Assembly: GCA_963383645.1 (NCBI GenBank)
Contig: OY726558.1
Span: 180,421,634-180,485,633, forward strand
From: Muscardinus avellanarius
Taxonomy: Eukaryota; Chordata; Mammalia; Rodentia; Gliridae
Length of the DNA stretch: 64,000 bases
Direction: 5' to 3'
Shown here: one piece after another, positions 1 to 10,414 of the stretch
Layout of the letters: every line of letters begins with the position of its first letter
How positions within the stretch are numbered: position 1 is the stretch's first letter
Translations under genes and position numbers: made by a program
The notes under the pieces: generated by a model
Seen by the model: the letters and a program-made list of their open reading frames with translations, nothing else
Told to the model about the DNA's origin: nothing
The model's database searches: none

Positions 1-325
1 ACTGGTATTTTGAGGGGGATTACATTGAATCTATAGATTATTTTTAATATAAGTATTTTAATAATATTAATTCTGCCTCTACCATATTTTCTTCAATTTC
101 TTTATTCAGTTTTCTATAATTTTCATCATAGAGGTTTTTTGTCTCTTTGGTTAGGGCTATTTACAGGTATTTATTTGCTAACATATTCTGAGTGAAATTT
201 TTCTGATTTCCTTTTCATTGGAATCACTTTTGGTGTATAGAGAAACTATTTTTTACATTGATTTGGTATCCTTCTACTTTACTGAATTTGTTTATCAGCT
301 GACTTTCATAGTAAAGTATGGGCTT
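1..325 (-). mobile_element. LINE-1 ORF2 fragment, antisense, cut by the window edge
   Basis: Read on the minus strand, this stretch resembles the mid ORF2 (reverse transcriptase) part of mammalian LINE-1. The plus strand shows the usual antisense landmarks: GGGGGATTACATTGAATCT near the start, the TTTCTTTATTCAG motif, TTTGGTTAGGG, and TTTACTGAATTTGTTTATCAG at 280-300. Similarity ends near 325, shortly before a SINE. The element continues leftward outside the window. The frame is broken by many changes, so it is an old inactive copy. Confidence 0.75.
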
Positions 326-345
326 TACTTAATGTATTAGATCCT

Positions 346-543
346 AGTGTGGTGGTACACCCTTGTAATCCCAGTACTTGGGAGTCTAAAATAGGAGAAT
401 TGCAGGTCCATTAATAGCCTCAGTAAGTTATGAGATTTTCATCAACCTAGCACGACCCTGTTTAAAAATAAAAATATATAAAATAGGGTGAGAGGTGTAG
501 CTCAGAAGTAGAATGCCTCTGGGTTCAATCCCTAACACCACAT
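346..543 (+). mobile_element. B1-dID-type SINE
   Basis: The 5' half starts with GTGGTGGTACACCCTTGTAATC (B1/Alu-like). The A-rich linker AAAATATATAAAATAGGG leads into an ID-like half with GGTGTAGCTCAGAAGTAGAA and CTGGGTTCAATCCC. It is diverged and has no clear target duplication, so it is an older copy. Confidence 0.85.
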
Positions 544-544
544 A

Positions 545-2060
545 TATGCACAAAAATAATGTATTACTATTAGTTAATCATTTGTAACAATTATATTACA
601 CTGATATTACTAAGGGATATGAGTGGGGAAATGACTTATGGGAAGTCTTTGTCCTTCCAGCTTAGTTTTTAAAATTTATGAATTAGAAAATGTTACATGT
701 GGTTAAATAATAATATACTTGATATGAGTAATGAGAGGTCAGAGAAGAAAACTATTAGGGTAAATTGAAAATACCTATTTGGTGATGAAAGTAGATTTGG
801 ATTAGACATGGATGCTACTCTGGATGTGGATAGGTAGAGAAGAGAAAATAAAACATGCTAGAAATAATACAGCAGAAGATAGAAAAAAAATGACTTGAAG
901 TATTATAGAGGCATTAAAATTGCTATTGAGGTTACCTGCATTTTCAAAAACCTGAATGTCAGTATTTGTTAAGATTTGTTTTCAGAAACAAGATGATCTT
1001 TTGGTTTTCCTTAGTAGTGAAATGAAGTTGTTTATTTGGCTACACAGTATTAGAATCACATTGAGCAGCTTGTCTATCCAGTGACTGAAACTAGTCCTGA
1101 GTTCTCACTTATCTGTATAACCAAAAGGTAGTCAACTGAATACTGTGAGCTGAAATTCCTTGCATAGAAATGGGGCTAGGTTTTACTATCAAGAAAAGGA
1201 CTGGATACATGAAGCAAGGACCTGCAGGTGGACAAAGTCTTGGAAGTATCAAGAGATATTGTTCTCTCTTCACATCAGCACCCCGAAAGGGTTTAGCCAC
1301 AGCCCCAAATGTCACAGCTCATTAATGTGTGGTCTCTGAAGCATCCACTTTGTAGGAGCTTTTCCAACGGGCTAAATAATGAGTTCCTACTCACTCCATA
1401 CTAATTTGCAACCACCCTTCTGATTAAGAAAAGACAAATACCTGTTCCAAATGTGTGAAAAGACTGCAAAACTAAAACCTGAAAAAATGGGCAGTTGAGT
1501 TACTGGCATATTTGCCCTCTCATCTTTTCAGAAGTAACTATAGTTCTGGGTCACTTGTCCTGACAAATGACTTCCCTTAGGCTTGGGGGCTTCAACTTTC
1601 TCTGCAACTAAGACACTTCCCATTAGTAGTCCTTTGTCTGTCAAAACTCTATCTTCCTTTTACCTTCTCTCCAACCTTTCCCCTTTCATAGCAACTTGCT
1701 CCTACCAGATGGATCCAGGGATACTTTAGAGGACCATACACATTTCCTTGGCAGCCAGCCCTATGGTGGTTCTGGGTTCTGAAGACTATGACTTCTACAT
1801 TGTTCTTCTGGGTCAGATAGGATTCATCCCCCCCCCCCCAGGGAAAAAAAAAAGTGAACTTATCACCATGACATCATTTAAGTTCCACATCAAGTTCTTA
1901 AATGCTGATAATTTATGTCATCCTTATAAGAAAAGCTCTAGCTACTTGGATATTAATCTTATCTCCACATTATAGGTGAGAAAACCGAGGGACAGCTGTT
2001 AAATCGCTCAACCTATGTCTTAGTCATCAACGTCAATAGGTGGTTTAAATGCTGGTGGTC
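545..2060. other. Single-copy AT-rich DNA, no gene recognised
   Basis: I see no repeat family or conserved frame here. A C-homopolymer followed by an A-homopolymer lies at about 1830-1852, which is a likely polymorphic or hard-to-sequence spot. The short open frames at 1109-1315 (minus) and 1748-1975 (plus) lack any recognisable domain and are treated as chance. Confidence 0.6.
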
Positions 2061-2089
2061 TGAACTAACCCTGATGATGCTTTGGCGCT

Positions 2090-2620
2090 GCGGACTCAGG
2101 TGAGAACCATGAAATGTTTCCTACCTGGCACCTGCTCTCCTCAGGCGGGCAGGGGTTGCACCTGCTCTTCACCCCACCTGGCAGAGCTTGCTCTCCGTGT
2201 GGGAGGCTCCGGAGCAGCAGCCATACCTTGTGGATGCCTCCCTGGTCCAGGGACTGGCGGCTGCTGCAGCAGCAGCGACAGGAAGTGCTGACTTCGCGTC
2301 CTGGCGATCCCTGGTGGCGACCGCGGCTGTGAACTTCTGGGGTTTCCAAGGCTCCGCGTGGACATCCTCCAGCAGGCGTTGATGACTCCTTCAGGGTCCA
2401 GGCAGGTGAGTGTGCGGACCGCGACCTGGGGCATGTGGCCGGCGGTGGCGGCTGTGGTCCCCGCGCCGCTGTGGCCTCGGGATGTGATGCTCTGTGAGCG
2501 CCCCAGCTCCTTCCCGCGGCTAGGCTGCCCCCGCGAACCGCCCTGCCGGGCAGGTTACCCCCTCCCAAACGCAGGCTTGCCGAGTTACCAAACTTTAACT
2601 TGCGCGTTTGCCTCTGATCT
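2090..2620. promoter_or_regulatory. CpG island, candidate promoter and first exon
   Basis: GC content and CpG density jump sharply against AT-rich flanks, with many CpGs such as GGCGACCGCGGCTGTG and GTGGCCGGCGGTGGCGGC. On the plus strand there are two good 5' splice-site motifs: CAG|GTGAGA with the junction after 2099, and GCAG|GTGAGT with the junction after 2405. An island plus a strong donor is what the first exon of a mammalian gene or lncRNA looks like. Long open frames occur on both strands (a 180 aa plus frame and a 201 aa minus frame), but GC-rich DNA is poor in stops and neither translation resembles a known protein. No TATA box is obvious. An alternative is a retroposed GC-rich transcript: an A-run lies downstream near 2912, but I found no target duplication. 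Confidence 0.5.
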
Positions 2621-3240
2621 TGGTCCGTGCATAGCCTTCTCAGTGGACCTCTGGTCTTTACTGGTGACAAGTGTGATGATGTCTGGAATGTTGATGGCTG
2701 TCTCTCTCTCTGCCCCTTCCCTGCACACCATGGTCAGGAGTTCCCCTGGGTCTCCCCTACACTTCCTGAGAAAGATGAGCGGTCTGTGTTACAGAAGTTA
2801 TAGCGTGTGTGGTGTGTGTATGTGTGTGTGTATGGGGGCGTGGCATAAAGCAGTCTCAGTAGTTGTATTTTCTGCGGATGAGCTGAATTTAAGCAATTAG
2901 AATTTTCGAACTTAAAAAAAAAATAAAATGGCACATGACATTAGAAAGAAAAGTGTGTAAAATTTGCCACCGCCTTAATGTTATCTTTTGTTACAGTTTT
3001 GCTTAGTTAGTGTTTTGGTTTCTTCTCATGGTCAAATAAGTGAGTGGAATCAGATGTTCGATTCTAAAACTCGGATTCTAGCTTATCTACAGATCACTAT
3101 ACGGAGGTGGTTCTGGTGATATGGCCCAGAGAAGGCTGGGTAATTTTCTTCTCCTTTTTACTTTGCTACTTTTCCTTCTCCTGGAATTGCTTTTGGAGTG
3201 ATCCAGGAATTGGTTCTCCATCAGGTAAGAATCTCATTCT
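2620..3240. other. Unassigned DNA with a short TG-rich run
   Basis: A degenerate (TG)n tract lies at about 2803-2832. An A-run at 2912-2922 could be the decayed tail of a retrocopy or a simple homopolymer. Nothing else was recognised. Confidence 0.5.
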
Positions 3241-3261
3241 AGCTTTGTAAATCCCATTCTA

Positions 3262-3695
3262 GCTTTGCTGAGGTTTCCCCTCCATTATCTGGAGTCCTCC
3301 TGGTATCCCTAATACTCCCTAGTTTGGGCATATGAAAGAAAACAACATATGTCCCTTCTCTTTCTGTGCTTGGCTGATCTCACTAAATATAATATTTTCC
3401 AGGTCTTTCCATCTTCTTGCGAGTGAACTGATTTTGTTCTTTATAGCTTGGTAGAATTCCATTGTGTGTATTTCCCATAATTTTGCAATCTATTCATCTG
3501 TTAATGAAGACCTAGGTTGGAGGTTGATTAATGGGGGAGCTACATCTGAGTATGTGTGAAAGTATGAATATAGCATGATTAACCTAGACACTCATTGTTG
3601 CGATGGGAGGAAGGGGAAGTGAGGGAGGGGAGAGAACACAAAGCAAAGTCTGAATGTATGCCATTTTCAATATGTTTCACATAAAAATAAAGTCA
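3262..3695 (+). mobile_element. LINE-1 3' end with inverted 5' part (twin-primed)
   Basis: The right part, about 3522-3695, reads as LINE-1 3' UTR on the plus strand (GATTAATGGGGGAGCTACAT, then GTATGCCATTTTCAATATG, then ACATAAAAATAAAG). The left part, about 3262-3520, is LINE-1 on the minus strand: the plus strand shows GTGCTTGGCTGATCTCACT and CATAATTTTGCAATCTATTC, antisense to the ORF2 C-terminus. A 5' segment inverted against its own 3' end is the known outcome of twin priming. No target duplication was found, so its outer limits are approximate. Confidence 0.65.
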
Positions 3696-3884
3696 ATATT
3701 GAAAGTAAAAATATGCAAATCCCAACAGATATTATGCTTTGTTCGGAAAAATGAACTGGCTTGTTGGAAATGGATGCATCTCATGGGTCATAGTCTTCTG
3801 GCCATGTTATTTATTAATGGTCCTTTCAATCTTCAAAAATACATGCTGAGACATTTTTATGCAAGAACCCCATTTCATCAATTA

Positions 3885-4082
3885 TTGAGGTGCTAGAGAT
3901 TGAACCCAGTGTCACTCTACCACTGAGATACACCTCACCAGCCCTTTCTTGTTATTGTTTTTATTTCATTTTCTAATTTTGAGACAGGGCTGTGATACAT
4001 TGCTCATGTTGGCCTGGGCATTTTAATTCTCCTGCCTCAGTTTCCAGAGAGTTGAGATTACAGGTCTACTTCACCAAGCTTA
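3885..4082 (-). mobile_element. B1-dID-type SINE
   Basis: The reverse ID half reads GAGATTGAACCCAGTGTCAC and ACCACTGAGATACACCTC. The reverse B1 half reads CTCCTGCCTCAGTTTCC and GAGATTACAGGTCTACTTCAC. The copy is diverged and old. Confidence 0.82.
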
Positions 4083-4089
4083 GCTCATC

Positions 4090-5610
4090 TACTGTTCTGA
4101 ATATTGAACTTGCTTTTCTCTTGTTTGAATGACTTATAAAAAGACATGATGGAAAAATGCAGAATTTTAACTCTCTTTGCCTTGTAGCAATAAGAGAGAT
4201 ACCTCAGCAGTTAAGACTTTAAAATATGTCCAAATGATACACACAAACAGTTATGATGAATCTTTAGGTTTGCTTCATAATGGAAGAAAACTGTCATACT
4301 TTACCTGATGGAAAAACATAATGCCTCTATAGTGATTGGTTTTGGACAGTAGTAAACAGGTGTCTGGATGCTACAAGGATGTTTTCAGAAATCAAACAGG
4401 TGATTTGCATATGGAAGAGTTAAGTGTTGACTTGAGTATTTAAATCTCCTAAAGAACCACTTGCTCTCCTCTGTATCCCAGGAGAAACTGGCAGGCAAGT
4501 TTCAATGCCCTTGTACTTTCTAAATAGTTTTGTTTGCTGCAGTTGAATTTCCTGCCTACTGGCATTTGTTAATCCATTTTCGGTTATTTCGTTGTTTTGT
4601 TGGGGATTCTAGGGAACAAAGTAATACAAACCACTGTTTCTTGTTTTCTTACTGTGTGTGCTTCCTAGGGCTTCCTAAAAAACTAGAGAGCTTAAAACAA
4701 AAGAAAAATACCATCTCATTGCTAACCTATGAAATCAAGGTGTCCGAGTGTCTCAGCTCTCTCTGAAAGCTCTATTCATTAAGCAGAAGACTCCAAAGTC
4801 TGACTGAAGTTTTGTGAAAAGAGTCTGTGTCCCTAGTCTAGGGACCACCATAATGACCTCTTTTAACTTGATTATATCCATAAACATTCTGTTTTCAAAC
4901 TAAGCCACATTAACAGGTATCTGAATTTGGGACTTACATTGCATTTTTTTGCAGCAGTAATTCAACAGATTATACAATTGAACTTCAATGTACTTTTTTC
5001 CAAACATAATTCAGTAGATAACAGTTCCCATTCTCTTTATGTGTGCACTAGCAATCAGCTTTGTACTTTGTTTCTGTACCTGTGTGTATCTCTTTTATAC
5101 CTTAAAGGTGACCATAAATCCAGGGACCTAATTTATGTAGAAAATATAATATCTATATGCTAACCTTGAACTTTTACTTTAATATACTTCTTTTTTTATC
5201 AGTAGACAAGTGTAGCAGGAAAATATTATATTATCCTGTATCCAGTTACTCTTTGAATTGTAATCTCATTCTTTGAATTTTTTTGGTATAGTTTTTTAGG
5301 CAAAGTACTTTCTGAATACTTTCTTATTAATTTTTATAATTTAAAGCTGAGACTTGGGCTGCTATTTCTCTAAATTAAATCATGTAGCTAGTAGATATTT
5401 ATTTTATACATTTTACCTATTTACACACTTGTTTTCAGGGGTATTCTTAAATTTCAGTAGAATATTCCTAATTCTACATAAGGAAAAACAAGCTTTGCAT
5501 TAATAAATTTAATATCTAATAAATATGTTTAATCTCGTGATAAATTTATAGAAAATAATTTTATTCAGAGTGTTCAATTGTAATACCCCCAAAGGACTGC
5601 TTTTACATTT
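4090..5610. other. Single-copy AT-rich DNA
   Basis: Two open frames of 78 codons (4530-4766 and 4927-5163, plus strand) show no domain or biased composition and no splice context that I could support. Nothing else was recognised. Confidence 0.6.
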
Positions 5611-5616
5611 ATCTGT

Positions 5617-5833
5617 ATTTATTTATTTATTTATTTATTAATATAGGTATTAGGGATTGAACACAGAGACATTCTACCTCTTAGCTGCATGCTCAGCCCT
5701 TCTTATTGTTTATTTTGAATATGGGTCTTGCTAAGGTATTGGAGAGCCAAGTTACTGAGGATGACCTTGAACTTGTGATCTTCCTGCCTAAGCCTCCCAA
5801 TTAGTGTGTTTACAGGTATGTGCCACCAGCTAC
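5617..5833 (-). mobile_element. B1-dID-type SINE with (TTTA)n tail
   Basis: A (TTTA)n run at 5617-5640 is the reverse complement of the SINE A-rich tail. It is followed by GGGATTGAACACAGAGACAT (ID half) and CTTCCTGCCTAAGCCTCCCA with a degenerate GTGCCACCAGC end (B1 half). The copy is diverged. Confidence 0.8.
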
Positions 5834-5960
5834 ATTTATTTTTTTCCAAAATGTTTTTATTACTGTCTAATAATTGTGTTCATTTTTTACCTTAGAAATT
5901 CTGTAATATTTTAAACCCTTAAAAATATCTTAAATTCTCTTATGTCCCAAGTGACTTAAG

Positions 5961-5962
<2 letters not shown>

Positions 5963-6004
<42 letters not shown>

Positions 6005-6030
6005 GTGTGCGCATGCATGTGCATTGGTGT
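5963..6030. repeat. (TG)n microsatellite
   Basis: About 28 uninterrupted TG units, then a degenerate GTGTGCGTGTGTGTGCGCATGC end. Such alternating purine-pyrimidine runs are usually length-polymorphic and can adopt Z-DNA. Confidence 0.95.
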
Positions 6031-6199
6031 GTGCTTTATATTTTGCTACTTAGATAGGTGATCTGCTATATGCAGCATTGTGGTTTCTTATCTCCTAGCT
6101 TTTATTTGATTAGATATTGCTTGGAGTTTGACATAATCTTATAGATGGTAGGCTTAAGAGTAAGGACTTGTTACTGTGCTCAGATGAAGGAAGACTAAA

Positions 6200-6335
6200 C
6201 ACAGTGGTGTGTATGTGTGTGTTCTTAGTGTTGTATGTGTGTGTTTTTCTGGTGGTGTATGTCTGTGTGTATGTGTGTGTTCCTGATGTTGTGTGTGAGT
6301 TCCTGTTGTTGCATGTGTGTATATTTGTGTATGTA
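6200..6335. repeat. Degenerate TG-rich low-complexity tract
   Basis: Interrupted GTGTGTATGTGTGTG blocks are separated by TTCYTGRTGTTG-type spacers, with a loose periodicity of about 25-40 bp. It looks like a decayed TG microsatellite that picked up a higher-order pattern next to the following SINE. The minus-strand open frame across it (His/Thr-rich) is an artefact of the repeat. Confidence 0.75.
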
Positions 6336-6514
6336 TGAGTTCCTGGGTTTTGAACCCAGGGACATTCTATCTCTGAGCTATACTCCCAGCCCCATTTTAT
6401 ATTTTTTACTTTAGAAAACAATTTTATTAAGTTTCTACAGCTGATCATGAACCTGTGATCCTCCTGCCCCAATCTCCCAATTGCTGGGATTACAAGCATG
6501 CACTATGCCCACCT
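6336..6514 (-). mobile_element. B1-dID-type SINE
   Basis: TTTGAACCCAGGGACATTCT and CTGAGCTATACTCCCAGCCCC form the reverse ID half. ATCCTCCTGCCCCAATCTCC and GCTGGGATTACAAGCATGCA form the reverse B1 half. The linker is diverged. Confidence 0.85.
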
Positions 6515-6519
6515 TTCAG

Positions 6520-7560
6520 TATTCCCTTTTTTATTGTATCTTTGAAAATTTTAGGATGTGCTTATATAATGCCATTAATTTAATACATAAATCTGTCACA
6601 TAACCCACTCCCAGATACCCTTATTAACATTTTACGTAAGTATCATATACATATCATAAATTGATGAAGCAATGGAAATGCAATATTATCAACTGATGCT
6701 CGATTACTTTCAGATTTTCTTAGTTCTGACCTAATGCCCTTTTTTTTTCCAGGGTCCTTTCTTGGATATTTAATACCTTACATTGTAATGTCTCCATAGG
6801 CTTCTTTATACATATGTCAACTTCTTTTACCTGTGTGTTTGTAGATTCCTGGTCACTGTTCTAGCCATTTTATATCAACCATCTCATATAATTCTCACAA
6901 TAATTGAGAAAAATGGAATTAGCAGTGTTTTGCAACAGAAGAGTCTGACAATTTGTCAAAGCTTGCATTATTTGGTAAATGATGGAGATTAGAATGGAAT
7001 TCAAGACTTTGGGATTTCAAAATTCATCCTCTACCCCTCCTTGTATTTGTAGCATCTAGCACTATAACTTCTGTATTAGCCCAGGTTTCCCCATCTGTAT
7101 CGTGTGCCATCTAATCAATGTCCCTTACCTCCACATTGTTCCCATTTTCTTTGCTTTGGGCTCTAGTGTGTACTGAGGATGTTCAGTAGCATCCCTGGTC
7201 CCTACTCAGGAGACACAACAATACTCACTTTTGTCTTTCCTACCCTAAACCAGCTACAAAGTCCTTACAACTACACCTGTCTCCAGATGTTGACAAGTGT
7301 CTAATAGGAGTAAAATTGCCACAGAGAATCAATAGATGGTTAAGAATTCTTTCACAAAAGGTTTTCAAAAGAGGGCAATACTTTGTAACACATATTAAAT
7401 AAGTAAATATTCTGTGGTACTAAATAGAGACAAAGTAGGAGGCAATTAATTAGACTGAACTTGCAAACACTACCGAGATATGTAAAGAAATACATTGGCA
7501 TTTGTTAAATGCATCAACTTAGCATTTCTTAGTTTCTTACACTTTCTTAAAGTTTTATGA
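6520..7560. other. Single-copy DNA
   Basis: No repeat or gene recognised. The stretch 7090-7330 is less AT-rich (for example CTACTCAGGAGACACAACAA, then CTACACCTGTCTCCAGATG) and might be an old unrecognised element. Confidence 0.5.
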
Positions 7561-7602
7561 AAACTGGGTGTGGTGGCACATGGTTGTAATCCAAGCACTT
7601 TT
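7561..7602 (+). mobile_element. SINE fragment, 5' (B1-like) end only
   Basis: AAACTGGGTGTGGTGGCACATGG followed by TTGTAATCCAAGCACTT matches the first 40 bases of the B1 half and then stops abruptly. It is a truncated or deleted copy. Confidence 0.7.
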
Positions 7603-7834
7603 TTATAATATCAACTACTAGTAATCTATTTTATTTTAGGGACAATGACTACTAAGTATTTGCAAATGGCTTGGTTAAGCATTCATTCTTATAATTGTTT
7701 TATTTCTTGGAATCTCTTTGGCTTTTTAAAGTCTATTTCACGGATAAGATTTTAACATGAAAACTATTTGTCTGGTAGTTGAATTTTAATATTCTACTAA
7801 AGAAGTTATGAAAAGTTAGCATATATTTTCTATC

Positions 7835-8128
7835 TACACAACTGAAGTGTTATGTGTTGAATATTTGCCTACCCAGAACTTATATACTAAACCTATAACT
7901 TTTAGAATGACTGTATTCGGAGGAAGGGCCATTATATAAGTAAAGAAAAATTTAAAAATCATAAATATGGGATCTTGATCAGATAAAAAGTGCTCCCAGA
8001 ATCCACAGCCTGCCAAAACCTTGCTCTTTAACTTCCAGTATCAAGAGCTAAAAAAAATTTGTTTTGCTCTTTAAGCCACCAAATCTATGACGTTTTGTTG
8101 TAGAAGCCTGATCAGAGTAATATCTGAG
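7835..8128 (+). mobile_element. MLT1-type MaLR LTR, old
   Basis: The 3' end has the MLT1 landmarks TTTAAGCCACCAAATCTATG and TTTGTTGTAGAAGCCTGATC (compare TTTAAGCCACC...GTATTTTGTTA..GCAGCC). The front shows GTGTTATGTGTTGAATATTT. It is heavily diverged. Known family: MaLR/ERVL LTRs shared by placental mammals. Confidence 0.6.
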
Positions 8129-8449
8129 GACATTAGTTTACCTTACTGGGTTTCAATTTTCTCAAAATAAAGTTATTAATAACTAATTTCAAAAAAGTTT
8201 ATTACAATTAAAGAAAGACATAGAAGCCTATTATATTGTAAATATGCAAATACTAGGTGTTAATGCCATTAGTAAAATTAATATTTAAAAAGGTATTAAA
8301 GGTCACTACACATAAATCTGTTACAATCTGTATTATTTTATAATGTTGAGTTATCTGCTAATAGTCATTGAGGTTGAAGATAGTGTGCCACTTGCCTTCT
8401 GGACATACTGTGTGCATGTGTGCTTTAACACATGAAACCTCACTATTAT

Positions 8450-8486
8450 GTATAATTGCAATGCACCAATAAATTATTTAAAAATT
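8450..8486 (+). mobile_element. Short LINE-1 3' tail fragment
   Basis: GTATAATTGCAATGCACCAA followed by TAAATTATTTAAAAA matches, in forward orientation, the 3' terminus of the LINE-1 lineage whose reverse complement starts at 8487. It forms an inverted pair with that neighbour (24 bp arms, two mismatches). Confidence 0.55.
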
Positions 8487-8744
8487 TTTATTGGTGCATT
8501 ATAATTATACTTCTTAATGGGAAACAAGATGGTAGAGGCATACACACACACATCACTCATTTAGCCCTTCCTTCCCCTTTCCCCTTCCTCCTCCTCATGT
8601 TTGGCTTACTGATGGATATGTTTATGAATGTACAACATATACCCTAGGGAATTTTCCTCTTCCCCTCCCCCACCCCCCTCATTTAGGTTGCCTTATTTGC
8701 TCATCCATGGTTTCTTCTACTTCATCTAGAGTTCCTTCTATGAC

Positions 8745-9190
8745 TCTTTAGAGGTGGTCTGCAGGTGAACAGGTTCACAGAGGAAGAGTTGTCAGGAAAG
8801 ATGTCTTTAAGATGAGCAGAGGGCAACAGTTTTCTCAGGGCTGTAGCAAAACTCCAAATCTCATCATAGCTTTTATTCTTACACAGAAAAATTTAACAAA
8901 GCATAAGCAGTGAAACATAAGCCAAGAAATAATCAGTTTAAGCTGGAGATATTTTAAACTTTCTGGTTACATTTCTAAGTAACTAAACAGAGCATGAGAA
9001 CTTTGCCTTTGACATGCCTCTCAAGCAGATATTTGTTCTTTATCTGTCCTTGAGGCGGTTCTGACTGCATTAAGTGCTGTTTGCAGCTCTTTCTGTCCTG
9101 ACTTGATCTATGTGCAGATCACTCCAGGCCTTTTGTCAGAACATCCTCATCCTTCTTGGGTCATATGAGAATTTGGCTTCCATCTACAAC
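8745..9190 (-). mobile_element. Solo-LTR-like insertion inside LINE-1
   Basis: Comparison with the two other LINE-1 copies in the window (12.5 kb and 35.2 kb) shows about 440 bp of extra sequence between the TTCCTTCTATGAC motif and the CCCTTTTTCTCC motif. On the minus strand the block begins TGTAGATGG, carries an AATAAAAGC polyadenylation-like signal, and is followed by about 120 bp that could be U5. This fits an LTR of a retrovirus-like element, but the downstream end is not a clean CA and the target duplication is unclear. The family was not identified. Confidence 0.45.
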
Positions 9191-9365
9191 CCTTTTTCTC
9201 CTTACCTTCCACATATTAGAAAGATCATCTGATTTTTTTTTTTTTACTTTTTGTGATTAATCTCACTTAGCATAATGTTCCCCAGTTCCATCTGTTTTCC
9301 TGCAAATGACATCATTTTGTTCTTCTTTATGACTGAGTAAAATTCTATTGTGTACATAGTTTTTT

Positions 9366-9581
9366 GTTTTGTTTTGTTTTGGTGTTTTGTTGTTGTTGTT
9401 GGTACTAGGGTTCCTGGAAACCCTTCTACCTCTGGGCTACACTCCCAGACCTATTTTTATATTTTTATTTGGAAACAGGGTCTCTTAAGCCTGGGAGGCT
9501 GGCTTCGAACCTGCGCGATCCTCCTGTCTCAGCCTCCCGAGTGTGGGGATTTACAAGCTGGCGCCACCATGCCTGGCCTCT
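9366..9581 (-). mobile_element. B1-dID-type SINE (GGTTCCTGGAAACC subtype) with target duplication
   Basis: An 11 bp direct repeat CATAGTTTTTT flanks it at 9355-9365 and 9582-9592. The reverse tail (TTTTG)n is followed by GTACTAGGGTTCCTGGAAAC and, in the B1 half, GGCTTCGAACCTGCGCGATC with CpGs retained. It landed in the LINE-1, so it is younger than that copy. It belongs to a subtype with TTTCCAAATAAAAAT in the linker. Confidence 0.92.
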
Positions 9582-10344
9582 CATAGTTTTTTAATCCATT
9601 CATCTGTTGAAATCTTGATGATGGATATCTTGGCAGTTTCCATAGTTTGACAATGGTGAATTGTGCATCTATAAACATAGATACACATACATTAGTTTGG
9701 CAGTCTGGTTTCCTTTCTTTTGGGTAGATACCCAGAAGTGGTACTGCTGGATCATATGGTTAAGATTGATCTCATTTTTCTGAGAATACTCTATACTGTT
9801 TTCTAAAGTGGTCACACTAATTTGCAATCCCACCAACAATGTATTAGAGTTCCCACTTCTCCACATCCTTGCCAACATTTGTTATTTGTGTTTTTAATGA
9901 TTAGTTTTTTAATGCTGTATAAGAGTGTCTATTTGCAGCAATTGACTGCTTATAATACAGAACAAACAAATGATGATGGACATGGACAGAATCTTTCTCA
10001 ACTAACCAGATAGGTTAGACTTGGTGAAGGCTTCTGTTTTATGCCTTTTGCAAATATTTTACTGTTAGTATTAGAAACCTCTTTTAAACTACTAATCTGA
10101 TATTTATAATGAAAGTATAGAACTCTTAGATAAGAGCTTTCTAAAAACTCTAATTGTTTTGGGGAGGAAGCAGCAAAAAGTTAATTAGTTTCGGTTGGAT
10201 GTGTGCCTGAATCAATCTATCATTGAATATTCAGTGTTAAAATTTTCTCGTTATTTCAGATGATTTTTTTAAACTTTTTTTCAAATAAAGATACTAATAA
10301 GGGTCATAACTTGCCACTAGTAAAAATACCTTTTACATTTCTTT

Positions 10345-10412
10345 TTTTTTTTCAGTATTGAGGATTTAATCCAGGGCCTCATATATGCTAGCATGGTTAC
10401 CCCAGCAATAAA
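10345..10412 (-). mobile_element. ID-like SINE fragment
   Basis: The reverse tail is a T-run, then CAGTATTGAGGATTTAATCC, AGGGCCTCATATATGCTAG and CCCCAGCAAT. The phrase CCTCATNNATGCTAGCA is typical of simple ID elements rather than the dimeric SINE. Confidence 0.6.
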
Positions 10413-10414
10413 GT

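Larger units (their letters stand above)
8487..9895 (-). mobile_element. LINE-1 3' portion (ORF2 C-terminus and 3' UTR), interrupted twice
   Basis: The minus-strand LINE-1 begins with its 3' terminus at 8487 (plus strand TTTATTGGTGCATTATAATT) and runs through the 3' UTR into ORF2. ORF2 landmarks on the plus strand are CTCACTTAGCATAATGTTCC (about 9264), TGGATCATATGG and CCACATCCTTGCCAACATTT (about 9866), all antisense to the C-terminal domain. Two later insertions split it: an LTR-like block near 8745-9190 and a SINE at 9366-9581. The ORF2 frame is broken, so the copy is inactive. A sister copy with the same 3' UTR type is at 12467-13037. Confidence 0.85.

Noticed and set aside
480..545. tRNA-like stretch with box A/B resemblance in many SINEs
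   Set aside because: These are the ID-derived halves of SINEs. No cloverleaf with a proper acceptor stem was seen, so they are not tRNA genes.
2065..2670. 201-codon open frame on the minus strand and a 180-codon frame on the plus strand in the CpG island
   Set aside because: GC-rich DNA has few stops. The translations are Pro/Arg/Ser-rich without domains, and open frames on both strands at once argue against selection on either. Kept only as a possible promoter or first exon.
2880..2940. A-run at 2912 as the tail of a processed pseudogene spanning the CpG island
   Set aside because: No target duplication and no recognisable parent gene. Kept only as an alternative in the CpG island entry.
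6110..6499. 129-codon minus-strand frame rich in His and Thr
   Set aside because: It is produced by the degenerate TG tract and the adjoining SINE.
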